Positions 1 through 5,955 of a DNA stretch of 16,614 bases are shown here, one piece after another. How positions within the stretch are numbered: the stretch's first letter is position 1; each line of letters begins with the position of its first letter. A model generated the notes under the pieces. The model ran no database searches and had not been told where the DNA came from. It was given only the letters and a program-made list of their open reading frames with translations. The position numbers were made by a program, and so were the translations under genes. Source of the DNA: JAVVFH01 sp032250585 (GTDB lineage Bacteria > Pseudomonadota > Gammaproteobacteria > Xanthomonadales > SZUA-36); assembly GCA_032250585.1 (NCBI GenBank), contig JAVVFH010000052.1:1-16614 (forward strand), read 5' to 3'.

Positions 1-1
1 G

Positions 2-1483
2 GCCGCGACGCCTGGAAAAATTGCCATCCGGTTTGAAAATCAGGACATCAGCTACGCCGGGTTCAACGAGCACATAAAAACCAGCGCCCGGATGTTGAAA
101 AACACGCTGGGGGTGAAGCCGGGAGACCGCATCGCCTACCTGGGACAGAACCACCCGCACATGCTGGTATTGCTCTTCGCCTGTGCGCGGCTGGGGGCGA
201 TACTGGTTCCCCTCAACTGGCGCCTGGCAGCACAGGAACATCTTTACGTGCTGCGCGACAGTGCCGCCGTAGCGCTGTTTGTGGACGAACCCTGGCGTCA
301 ACCGTGTGCCGGCCTCAAGAGTCAACTGCCTGATTGCCAATTCGTCGCGCTGCAAGGAAATCCAGACCCTGACTGCCGGCTGTTGGCGGATTTGCTGCAA
401 GCCGCCTCCGGCGACGACCACTATCCGGATATCGGTGTGGATCAACCCCTGCTGATTATCTACACCTCGGGCACCACCGGTTTTCCGAAAGGCGCGGTAT
501 TGAGCCAGGAAGCCATCCTGTACAACGCCCTCAACAGCGTCATCATGCATGACATGAGCAACGCGGATCTGATCCTCACGTTCCTGCCTCTGTTCCATGT
601 GGGTGGATTGAACAACCAGACCACGGCGGGATTTTATGCCGGCGCTACGGTTATCCTGCAGCAGAAATTTGATCCTGATCAGGTGCTGCAGGCGCTGGTC
701 CATGAACGCGCGACGCTGACGATCATACTGCCGGCGCACATGCCGCTGTTGCGCGCCCGGCCGGGTTGGGAAGAGGCGGACCTTTCGCGTTTGCGCTGCG
801 TGCTCACGGGTTCCACCACCATCCCGGAAAACATGATCCGCTACTGGCACGGCAAGGGCATTCCGCTCATTCAGGTATACGGCGCCAGCGAAACCTGCCC
901 CATCGCGATCCATCAGACCATTGCCAATGCGTTTGCTACCGCAGGTTCCATCGGCTTTCCCGCCATGCACTGCGAGGTTCGTATCGTCGATGCCGAGGGC
1001 AATGACTGCGCCGTGGATGAACCCGGTGAGATACTGATCCGCGGCAAGAACGTGATGTCACACTACTGGAACAATGCAGAGGCCACCAAAAACAACCTGG
1101 TTCATGGCTGGTTTCATAGCGGTGATATCGGCTGTGTGGACCAGACCGGTTGTTATCACTTTCTCGATCGCAAAAAAGACGTCATCATTTCCGGCAGCGA
1201 GAATATTTACCCGGCCGAAATTGAAAACGTCCTGATCGGCCATCCCGCCATACAGGAAGTTGCCGTGGTCGGCCGCGAAGATGCCCGTTGGGGCGAAGTA
1301 CCTGTTGCGGTGATCGCGAACAAGGAACACCAAGCTCTTACCAGGGAGGAAGTGCTTGACTGGTTGAACGGCAAACTGGGCAAATACAAACATCCGCGGG
1401 ATGTGCTGTTCGTCGATGCCCTGCCGCGCAATGAAATGCGTAAAGTGCTGAAGAATGTGTTACGCGACATGGTCAGCCAATGA
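2..1483 (+). CDS. AMP-dependent acyl-CoA synthetase (5' partial)
   Basis: Class I adenylate-forming enzyme that would activate a carboxylic acid to acyl-AMP and then to a CoA thioester in the cytoplasm. The frame is open from base 2 with no start codon before a family-like stretch (AATPGKIAIRFENQDISYAGF), so the gene begins outside the window; 493 residues are visible. The ATG at 92 is internal. Motifs in order: the phosphate-binding loop YTSGTTGFPKG from 461, YGASETCP near 878, HGWFHSGDIG near 1107, DRKKDVIISGSENIYP near 1168, and the C-terminal catalytic-lysine region PRNEMRKVLK near 1423. There an Arg precedes the Lys where a Gly is usual. The stop overlaps the start of the MoaD-like gene (ATGA), which implies translational coupling. 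The acid substrate cannot be read from sequence; a medium-chain, aromatic or other acid is possible. The family call is firm. Confidence 0.93.
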   Translation, partial: AATPGKIAIRFENQDISYAGFNEHIKTSARMLKNTLGVKPGDRIAYLGQNHPHMLVLLFACARLGAILVPLNWRLAAQEHLYVLRDSAAVALFVDEPWRQPCAGLKSQLPDCQFVALQGNPDPDCRLLADLLQAASGDDHYPDIGVDQPLLIIYTSGTTGFPKGAVLSQEAILYNALNSVIMHDMSNADLILTFLPLFHVGGLNNQTTAGFYAGATVILQQKFDPDQVLQALVHERATLTIILPAHMPLLRARPGWEEADLSRLRCVLTGSTTIPENMIRYWHGKGIPLIQVYGASETCPIAIHQTIANAFATAGSIGFPAMHCEVRIVDAEGNDCAVDEPGEILIRGKNVMSHYWNNAEATKNNLVHGWFHSGDIGCVDQTGCYHFLDRKKDVIISGSENIYPAEIENVLIGHPAIQEVAVVGREDARWGEVPVAVIANKEHQALTREEVLDWLNGKLGKYKHPRDVLFVDALPRNEMRKVLKNVLRDMVSQ

Positions 1484-1731
1484 AAATCATTTATTTCGCC
1501 TGGCTCAGAGAATACGCCGGTTGCGAGGAAGAACAAATCGCCCTGCCGGCCGGCGTCAGCAATGTCGGCATGTTGATCGACTGGCTGTCGACGCGCGGAC
1601 CACGCTTTGAAAAAGCCTTTGAATTCATTGAAACCAGCAAGGTGGTCATAAATCAGACCTGCGTACAGAACGACGAACCCGTTACCGATGACGATGAGGT
1701 GATGTTTATTCCGCCGATTGCGGGGGGCTGA
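1480..1731 (+). CDS. moaD: MoaD/ThiS-family sulfur carrier protein
   Basis: This 83-residue ubiquitin-fold protein ends in the Gly-Gly tail (PPIAGG) that MoaD/ThiS proteins need for adenylation and thiocarboxylation. It starts MKIIYFAWLREYAG, typical of MoaD, and has the late FIPPIAGG segment. In known pathways MoaD-type proteins donate sulfur for the molybdopterin dithiolene of Mo or W cofactors. The ATG overlaps the TGA of the acyl-CoA synthetase gene, so the two are co-transcribed and probably coupled. No moaE or other cofactor gene is visible. Stand-alone MoaD-like genes beside an acyl-CoA ligase can belong to tungsten aldehyde oxidoreductase clusters; that would place the partner left of the window and is inference. 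ThiS-like or other sulfur-carrier roles are possible. Confidence 0.8.
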   Translation: MKIIYFAWLREYAGCEEEQIALPAGVSNVGMLIDWLSTRGPRFEKAFEFIETSKVVINQTCVQNDEPVTDDDEVMFIPPIAGG

Positions 1732-1737
1732 GCGTTC

Positions 1738-1890
1738 TCAGCGATCGAGCGGGCTCAATACCCCGCGCCCGCCACGGTTGAGCACGTGGGTGTAGATTTG
1801 CGTGGTACTCACATCCTGGTGGCCGAGCAATTCCTGGATGGTGCGTAAATCGTAACCCGCCTCCAGCAGGCGCGAGCCCAGGGGGGTGTT
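1738..1890 (-). pseudogene. Integron-type tyrosine recombinase, C-terminal remnant
   Basis: Read on the minus strand, about 45 residues match the extreme C-terminus of integron integrases: LLEAGYDLRTIQELLGHQDV, then STTQIYTHVLNRGGRGV and SPLDR before the stop. The LLGHxxxxTTxxYTHV block carries the His and catalytic Tyr of the tyrosine recombinase fold. Nothing upstream of LLEAGYD is recognisable: the HxLRHSFATH block is replaced by unrelated residues and the reading runs into a different remnant on the other strand. Only about one seventh of a normal integrase of roughly 320 residues is left, so this is a dead fragment. It ends 7 bp from the moaD-like stop, tail to tail. The left boundary is exact; the right junction (about 1875-1890) is by eye. 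Confidence 0.8.
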
Positions 1891-2235
1891 CGGCCGGAAG
1901 CCGGATTTTGGCAATTCAAGAGGGCCTGTCAACCCCCAGGTTGCTGCCCCAGCCGCATCCGTTTCAGGCCCGCTGCTCGAAGACAAAGTGATGTTCCGGG
2001 TCGCTGCTTGCTACAAAGAGGATGACGGACGTATTGACAATCTGTTTCTGGAGCAGGAGGCAGACTTCATCGATAAACCACCGAGTGGACGCTCAATGCG
2101 GGATTCCAGTACCGCGTTCCACTTTCCGACCGCTTGCACGGCTTGATCCGGCTGGATTATGAACACAGAAGCAACCGCTTCTGGCAACTGGACAACGCGG
2201 ACGTTCAGCAATCGCTCGACCTCCTGGACCTCATG
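1886..2235 (+). pseudogene. TonB-dependent receptor fragment, frameshifted
   Basis: A plus-strand reading from about 1890 gives RKPDFGN, then SGPLLEDKVMFRVAACYKED and DGRIDNLF with EADFID. This is the plug-to-barrel region typical of TonB-dependent outer-membrane receptors (GPL-x-DK-xxFRVAA-x-Y). After about 2075 the match continues in another frame (LHGLIRLDYEHRSNRFWQLD, then NADVQ), which resembles the next barrel strands, so at least one frameshift separates the two halves. There is no start, no TonB box, no intact plug and no C-terminal barrel. It lies between the integrase remnant and the 3' end of the GMC oxidoreductase gene. It is not obviously a copy of the receptor at the right edge of the window. 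Boundaries are approximate. Confidence 0.65.
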
Positions 2236-2293
2236 GGCCACGCATCAGCCAGGCGATCCGCTTTCTTCTCGGCGGAATCCCTGGGGCCATTCG

Positions 2294-3976
2294 CTAACCG
2301 CGCTTGCCACCCAGCCGCTCGGTGATGATGTCGGCGACCCTGAATGAGTTGGCGTAGATGGTCCAGGTGTAAGGCACGCTGCCGCCGGTGGGCATGAAGC
2401 TGCCGTCGGTGACGTAGAGATTGTCCGCGTCGTGGGCCTGGCAGTCGGCGTTCAGCACCGAGGTTTCCGGATCGTCGCCAAAGCGGCAGCCGCCGGCGAC
2501 CAGGTTGGCCGGCGGTGAACCGCTCAGGCCCCAGGTGACTTTGTCCGCGCCCATGGCTTTGAGCACCTCGCGGCCCTTGTCGGTCAGAAGTCTTCCCACT
2601 TTCAGGTCGTGCTCGTGATAACCCACCCGGACGCGGGCGGCCGGCATGTTCCAGCGGTCTTTCAGTTCGGGGTCGAGCGAGACAAAACAATCGTCATTCG
2701 GCAGCCAGTCGCAAAAAGACTCGAAGCGGAAATAGCGCGCGCCGCTGAAGTGGGCCTTCAGTTTGTCCTGCAGCGGTGTGCCCCAGAGCAGTCCGTCGGA
2801 ACTGTTCTTGACTCGGTTGGCCTGGCCGGTCGGGTTGGGGTGGCGAAACAGGAATTCGATGGTGCCGCCCTTGATCCGGCCGAGTTCCGGATCGTCGATG
2901 AAATACCAGTCCTGCAGCGCACGATTGACGAAGGGCCCCACGGTTTTGAGCGCTGCGGCCTTGTTTTTGTCCATGTTCCCGTAAAGGAAATGCCCGGTCC
3001 CCGCCCCGCCGGCGGAAAAGACCAGGTTCCGGCCGACCTGGCCCCTGGAGTTGGCCAGTCCGCGCGGATGGCGCGGGCCGGTTGAGAGCAGCAACAGCCG
3101 GGCGGTCTCGATCGCCTGGCAGGCCACTATGAAGATGCGGGCGTCGACCGACTGCGGCTGGTTGTCCCGGTCGAAATAGCGCGCGGCCACCACCCGTCCG
3201 TGCCGGTCGCTTTCCAGGCGGTAGACCTGTGCATGGGCGCGAATGTCGCAACGCCCCGTGGCGCGCGCCCGGTCCAGCAGAGCGGCCCGGGAACTGCTTT
3301 TGGCCCCGCTCGAGCAGCCGTAACTGCCGCAGTAACCGGAATACTGGCAGGCCTGTCGACCCATTGCGGCGCGCGGCAATATGGCGCGCGGTACCGGGAT
3401 GGGGTGCAGCCCGAGTTCCCGGCAGGTTTGATCGACCCAGCCCGATATCGCGTGCTCCGCGGTCGGCGGAAAGGGAAAGTCGGCGGTCGAGCGGGGCTCC
3501 TGGTTGGGGTGGTCGATGACCCGCCCCGAGACCCCGACTTCCTGTTCGACCTTGCTGTAATAAGGCTCCAGATCCTCATAAGCGATCGGCCAGTCGGAGA
3601 TGTTGGCCCCGGCGATCGGGCCGAACTCCGACAGCAAGCGGAAATCCTCCGGCTTGAGGCGATGAAAAAAGCCGCTCATGAAATTCGTCGACCCGCCCAC
3701 GCAATTGCCGTTCCAGAAATCGCGGCCGGAATCATAGGTGGGTTTGGCCTTCCAGCCCTTTTCCGCCGAGCCGTCCTCGATGACGTGGAATTCGTCCTCC
3801 AGGTCGGGGGTATAGACCGTTCTGCGGCAGCAGGCCAATTCGTCCTTGTAGAAGTCGGCCTCGGTGAACCAGGGGCCTTTTTCCAGCACCACGACGCGAT
3901 AGCCCGCCTGCGCGAGCGACCAGGCCACCGGGCCGCCGCCGGCGCCGCTGCCGATCACGCAGACGTCATAGTCCAT
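2294..3976 (-). CDS. GMC-family FAD-dependent oxidoreductase
   Basis: This 560-residue flavoprotein is related to the large subunit of gluconate 2-dehydrogenase and other membrane-linked sugar/alcohol dehydrogenases. The FAD Rossmann motif is at the N-terminus (VCVIGSGAGGGPVAW, residues 5-19), with GNCVGGSTNFMSG at 90-102 and the C-terminal GGCRFGDDPETSVLN and NLYVTDGSFMPTGGSVP. A cysteine cluster CQYSGYCGSYGC (C210, C216, C221) matches the Cys-rich segment of this subfamily, which can hold an Fe-S cluster in relatives. The start at 3976 is chosen because the FAD motif begins there; longer readings add a tail that overlaps the preceding gene. The gene overlaps the preceding subunit-3 gene by 11 bp. 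Where relatives show His in HxxGTCRMG and Asn in NP near the end, this protein has Leu492 and Val534. Substrate unknown. It lacks its own signal peptide and may travel with the Tat-exported partner. Confidence 0.9.
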   Translation of the reverse strand: MDYDVCVIGSGAGGGPVAWSLAQAGYRVVVLEKGPWFTEADFYKDELACCRRTVYTPDLEDEFHVIEDGSAEKGWKAKPTYDSGRDFWNGNCVGGSTNFMSGFFHRLKPEDFRLLSEFGPIAGANISDWPIAYEDLEPYYSKVEQEVGVSGRVIDHPNQEPRSTADFPFPPTAEHAISGWVDQTCRELGLHPIPVPRAILPRAAMGRQACQYSGYCGSYGCSSGAKSSSRAALLDRARATGRCDIRAHAQVYRLESDRHGRVVAARYFDRDNQPQSVDARIFIVACQAIETARLLLLSTGPRHPRGLANSRGQVGRNLVFSAGGAGTGHFLYGNMDKNKAAALKTVGPFVNRALQDWYFIDDPELGRIKGGTIEFLFRHPNPTGQANRVKNSSDGLLWGTPLQDKLKAHFSGARYFRFESFCDWLPNDDCFVSLDPELKDRWNMPAARVRVGYHEHDLKVGRLLTDKGREVLKAMGADKVTWGLSGSPPANLVAGGCRFGDDPETSVLNADCQAHDADNLYVTDGSFMPTGGSVPYTWTIYANSFRVADIITERLGGKRG

Positions 3977-4643
3977 CGAGGCTCCGCGATGGTGTTGGGC
4001 GATTCGTCCGGGCTGCCTGAGCTCGCAGGCGGGTATAGACCTTGTCGGCCGGCGGGCGCGGAAAGCCCGCTTGGTGTTCAAGCCATTTCCAGCCGACGCC
4101 GTCCGGGTTGCCGCCGTACACCGGGTCGGTCAACAGGGCTTCGAGAATGTACTTCAGCAGCAGCGACAGCCAGTTTCGTCCCCAGCGCGTGCGGTCCGCC
4201 AGGTAGCGCAGCAGCGATTCTTTTTGCGAAAAGTCGAGCCGGTGAAACTCCCGTTCGAAGCGTTCCATGCCCGCCTCATGCAAGGATTGCAGCCCGCGGA
4301 ATACGAAATCCCGGGTGCCGGTTTCGAAGTCGGGCTGGTTCATGACAAACCGCAGGTAGGCCAGGGCGTTGATGTCGTCTGCGCCGGGCGCATCGGCCGT
4401 CGCGGGGAACAGGTGCGTCTGCACGGCTGCCAGGTTTCGTGTCTGTTTTGCCGAGAAAAGCGCAGCCGCCGGCGCGTTGTCCGGCCCATCGTCCAGTGCC
4501 AAAAGCAGGCCGGGGGATGCGGAACTCAGGACCAGTGCGCTGCTGCCCCGAAAAACGAACTCGCGGCGGCTCAGTGGCAGCGCAATGCAGGAATCGGTGC
4601 GCCGCTCCTGCCGGTCCTCGATGTCATCAAGAAACCTTTTCAT
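3966..4643 (-). CDS. Gluconate 2-dehydrogenase subunit 3 family protein, Tat signal
   Basis: A 225-residue protein of the small-subunit (gamma, subunit 3) family that partners GMC flavoproteins in periplasmic dehydrogenases. The N-terminal part has a twin-arginine motif (LSRREFVF) followed by a hydrophobic Ala/Ser/Leu stretch, so export in folded form is likely; in known systems the flavoprotein rides along. The body is alpha-helical in character, with the family-like LFPATADAPGADDINALAYL and DPVYGGNPDGVGWKWLEHQA near the C-terminus. The ATG at 4643 is preferred over the GTG at 4652 because it forms an ATGA overlap with the stop of the thioredoxin gene. The 3' end overlaps the GMC start by 11 bp. 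Both overlaps point to coupled translation of the complex. It should be structural or export-related, without a redox site of its own. Confidence 0.85.
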   Translation of the reverse strand: MKRFLDDIEDRQERRTDSCIALPLSRREFVFRGSSALVLSSASPGLLLALDDGPDNAPAAALFSAKQTRNLAAVQTHLFPATADAPGADDINALAYLRFVMNQPDFETGTRDFVFRGLQSLHEAGMERFEREFHRLDFSQKESLLRYLADRTRWGRNWLSLLLKYILEALLTDPVYGGNPDGVGWKWLEHQAGFPRPPADKVYTRLRAQAARTNRPTPSRSLDGL

Positions 4644-5182
4644 CGCGCACACATTTGGGCTGGTGCGCTGCCCGGTCTGTAGGGCGCGAACCAGTCCGGG
4701 ATGTGGGCGGCCAGAAACTCGGGAACCCCGTCGCGATGTCGAACGACACCGTCGGTACCAATAATGAACTCGGTCGGAACACCCTTGATGTCATAGCGTT
4801 CGGTTATGGCTTTTCCTTCATCGATGACGATGGGGTAGTCCAGGCCGAAACGCTGCTGGAATTGTGTGATCGACTCTTTTGAATCACTCCAGGTGGTATT
4901 CACGGCAATGATCTCCAGGCGGTCGCCAAGTTTCTGATGCAGGCGCTGGTAGTGTGGAACCCTGTCCACGCAGTAGGTGCACCAGGTGTTCCAGAAAACC
5001 AGGTAAACGACTTTCTTGCCGCGATAGTCCTCCAGGCGGAGCGGTTCACCGTGAAGCCGGCTCATCTCGAATGCGGGGGCCATCTCACCGATTTCAATAG
5101 CCGCGCCGGACGTGCTGAGCAACAGCAACGCCAACAGCGTCGCCAGTTTCCGTGCGCAGTCCGATCTGTGATAGGCCGACAT
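4640..5182 (-). CDS. TlpA/ResA-like thioredoxin-fold protein, exported
   Basis: A 180-residue thiol-disulfide protein of the TlpA/AhpC-TSA type. A hydrophobic signal segment lies at residues 13-28. It is followed by the family opening (IGEMAPAFEMSRLHGEPLRL), the active site FWNTWCTYCVDRVP (C68 and C71), and the cis-proline loop GVPTEFIIGTDG. TlpA-type proteins act in the periplasm, reducing disulfides or serving cytochrome and metalloprotein assembly. It is the first gene of the minus-strand operon, and its stop overlaps the start of the subunit-3 gene (ATGA). A GGAG lies about 8 bp before the ATG. Its position suggests a helper for the dehydrogenase, for example for its cysteine cluster; that is inference. 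A Cys at residue 9 precedes the hydrophobic run and is not a lipobox. Confidence 0.88.
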   Translation of the reverse strand: MSAYHRSDCARKLATLLALLLLSTSGAAIEIGEMAPAFEMSRLHGEPLRLEDYRGKKVVYLVFWNTWCTYCVDRVPHYQRLHQKLGDRLEIIAVNTTWSDSKESITQFQQRFGLDYPIVIDEGKAITERYDIKGVPTEFIIGTDGVVRHRDGVPEFLAAHIPDWFAPYRPGSAPAQMCAR

Positions 5183-5298
5183 TCCATAAACTCCAACGGG
5201 TACACCCGGGCAACATAAGTCGTGAAACCGGTCTTGACAATACGAGACCCGGGAAACTCGATAAGCCCTGCAATGAGAACGCGTCCAGATAAGCAGTT

Positions 5299-5314
5299 AT
5301 TGATCCAGATCAAT
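5299..5314. promoter_or_regulatory. FNR/ANR/Dnr-type binding site
   Basis: The 14-mer TTGATCCAGATCAA (5300-5313) is a perfect match to the FNR-family consensus TTGAT-N4-ATCAA, and the flanking A and T extend the dyad to 16 bp. It is centred 124 bp from the thioredoxin start and 154 bp from the EGKCG-protein start, so it could control either or both. An exact dyad of this form in an intergenic region is rarely accidental. The -10 hexamers at the ideal class II distance are weak on both strands, so the regulated promoter is not decided. Confidence 0.7.
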
Positions 5315-5445
5315 TTAAAGCGTATTTCACGAAACCTTTAAGGCCTCGCTGTATTAGCGTCTTTCGAATGCGTGAATTAGCGCTGTGGAAGGTCACGCGG
5401 TGCGCCGCTCCCAATCGGGCAATACTTTTATACGGAGTAAACTTC

Positions 5446-5451
5446 AGGAGG
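5446..5451 (+). promoter_or_regulatory. Ribosome binding site of the EGKCG protein
   Basis: AGGAGG, a full Shine-Dalgarno match, sits 9 bases before the ATG at 5461. It decides this start over the upstream in-frame ATG at 5368, whose extra residues are not signal-like, and over the ATG at 5470. Confidence 0.8.
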
Positions 5452-5460
5452 TCACATCGA

Positions 5461-5832
5461 ATGAATGTCATGACAGTTCGTTACCGATTCATTGCAAGCG
5501 TTTTTATCCTTGTATTGCTCGCAGTTTCCGGCCTTGCCGTCGCAGCGGATAATTCATCCGATCCCGCGAGCACGGACAGGGGTTATATGCTGGCCGGCAC
5601 CGGCGAGGCCGAGGGCGAAGAAGGCAAGTGTGGCGAAGGCAAATGCGGTGAGGCCGGTGGCGAAGAGGCCAAGTGCGGCGAAGCCGGGGACGAAGAAGGC
5701 AAGTGTGGCGAAGGCAAATGCGGTGAGGCCGGCGGCGAAGAAGCCAAGTGCGGCGAAGCCGGGGACGAAGAAGGCAAGTGTGGCGAAGCCGAGGGCGAAG
5801 AAGGTAAATGCGGCGAAGAGGCTCAGTCTTGA
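5461..5832 (+). CDS. Secreted EGKCG-repeat Cys-rich peptide (HvfA/bufferin-like)
   Basis: A 123-residue protein with a clear Sec signal (hydrophobic FIASVFILVLLAVSGLAVAA, cleavage likely before DNSSDP) and an acidic low-complexity mature part. That part holds six EGKCG and two EAKCG motifs, hence eight cysteines and no other complex sequence. The DNA carries 75 bp tandem repeats (25 residues) at 5617-5691 and 5692-5766, plus a partial third. EGKCG repeats with a signal peptide are the hallmark of HvfA-type / EGKCG bufferin precursors, RiPPs whose Cys residues are modified by a DUF692 (MbnB-like) enzyme with a DUF2063-type partner and which bind copper. Neither enzyme is in the window. It could be an orphan modified elsewhere, an unmodified thiol-rich metal buffer, or a relic. 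The family assignment is by motif recognition only. Confidence 0.82.
   Translation: MNVMTVRYRFIASVFILVLLAVSGLAVAADNSSDPASTDRGYMLAGTGEAEGEEGKCGEGKCGEAGGEEAKCGEAGDEEGKCGEGKCGEAGGEEAKCGEAGDEEGKCGEAEGEEGKCGEEAQS
5617..5820 (+). repeat. 75 bp tandem repeats inside the EGKCG gene
   Basis: Two complete 75 bp units (5617-5691 and 5692-5766) and a third partial unit from 5767 encode the same 25 residues, each with the pattern EEGKCGEGKCGE then AGGEEAKCGEAGD. The units differ at a few third-codon positions (GGT/GGC, GAG/GAA), which shows in-frame expansion under protein-level constraint. Confidence 0.9.
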
Positions 5833-5898
5833 ATGAAAGTTTCCGACCGGCAGGCCAAGTGCGGGCGCGTCAGCGCCCGGACCTGGCTCAGGCCGTGA
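5833..5898 (+). CDS. 21-residue ORF abutting the EGKCG gene, possible truncated downstream gene
   Basis: An ATG directly follows the TGA of the EGKCG gene (TGAATG, zero spacing), a layout typical of translationally coupled operon partners. The frame runs MKVSDRQAKCGRVSARTWLRP and stops at 5896-5898. It is unlike any protein I recognise, and no DUF692-like start is visible. It may be chance, or the stump of a gene cut off where the adjacent sensor-kinase debris begins. Confidence 0.25.
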   Translation: MKVSDRQAKCGRVSARTWLRP

Positions 5899-5920
5899 CC
5901 GCGCCGGATCTTTGATCCGG
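5862..5920. terminator. Two small hairpins after the EGKCG gene
   Basis: Two perfect 7 bp inverted repeats follow the EGKCG gene: CGGGCGC (5862-5868) with GCGCCCG (5873-5879), loop GTCA; and CCGGATC (5904-5910) with GATCCGG (5914-5920), loop TTT. Neither has a T-run, so intrinsic termination is only possible. They may instead stabilise the transcript end. Confidence 0.35.
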
Positions 5921-5955
5921 GTTACCGCCTCGGCCCCGTCTTCGGTTTAGTGGTA

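Larger units (their letters stand above)
5183..5460. promoter_or_regulatory. Divergent intergenic region, thioredoxin operon / EGKCG protein
   Basis: This 278 bp region between two divergent start codons must hold the promoters of both transcripts. The clearest element is the FNR/ANR-type palindrome at 5299-5314, listed separately. A TTGACA at 5234-5239 (plus strand) has only a poor -10 partner. A TATTAG at 5352-5357 could serve as a plus-strand -10. I see no riboswitch-like structure or RNA gene. Confidence 0.6.

Noticed and set aside
1738..2293. attC or attI integron sites near the integrase remnant
   Set aside because: I found only isolated GTTRRRY-like heptamers without a paired inverse core, so no site is called.
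3977..4081. Longer GMC start at 4081
   Set aside because: The extra 35 residues are basic and not family-like, and lie inside the preceding gene; the FAD motif begins right after the ATG at 3976.
3200..4345. Long plus-strand open frame (381 codons) opposite the GMC gene
   Set aside because: It is antisense to a gene with clear FAD motifs and spans two overlapping genes. Composition is Arg/Ala/Gly-rich shadow sequence without a domain.
5234..5263. TTGACA with downstream TCGATA as a plus-strand promoter
   Set aside because: The -10 is poor and the site is over 190 bp from the EGKCG start; a good -35 hexamer alone is not enough.
5583..5777. Minus-strand Pro/Ser-rich frame in the EGKCG gene
   Set aside because: It is the reverse of the codon-repetitive EGKCG coding sequence. 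The plus strand has the signal peptide and ribosome site.
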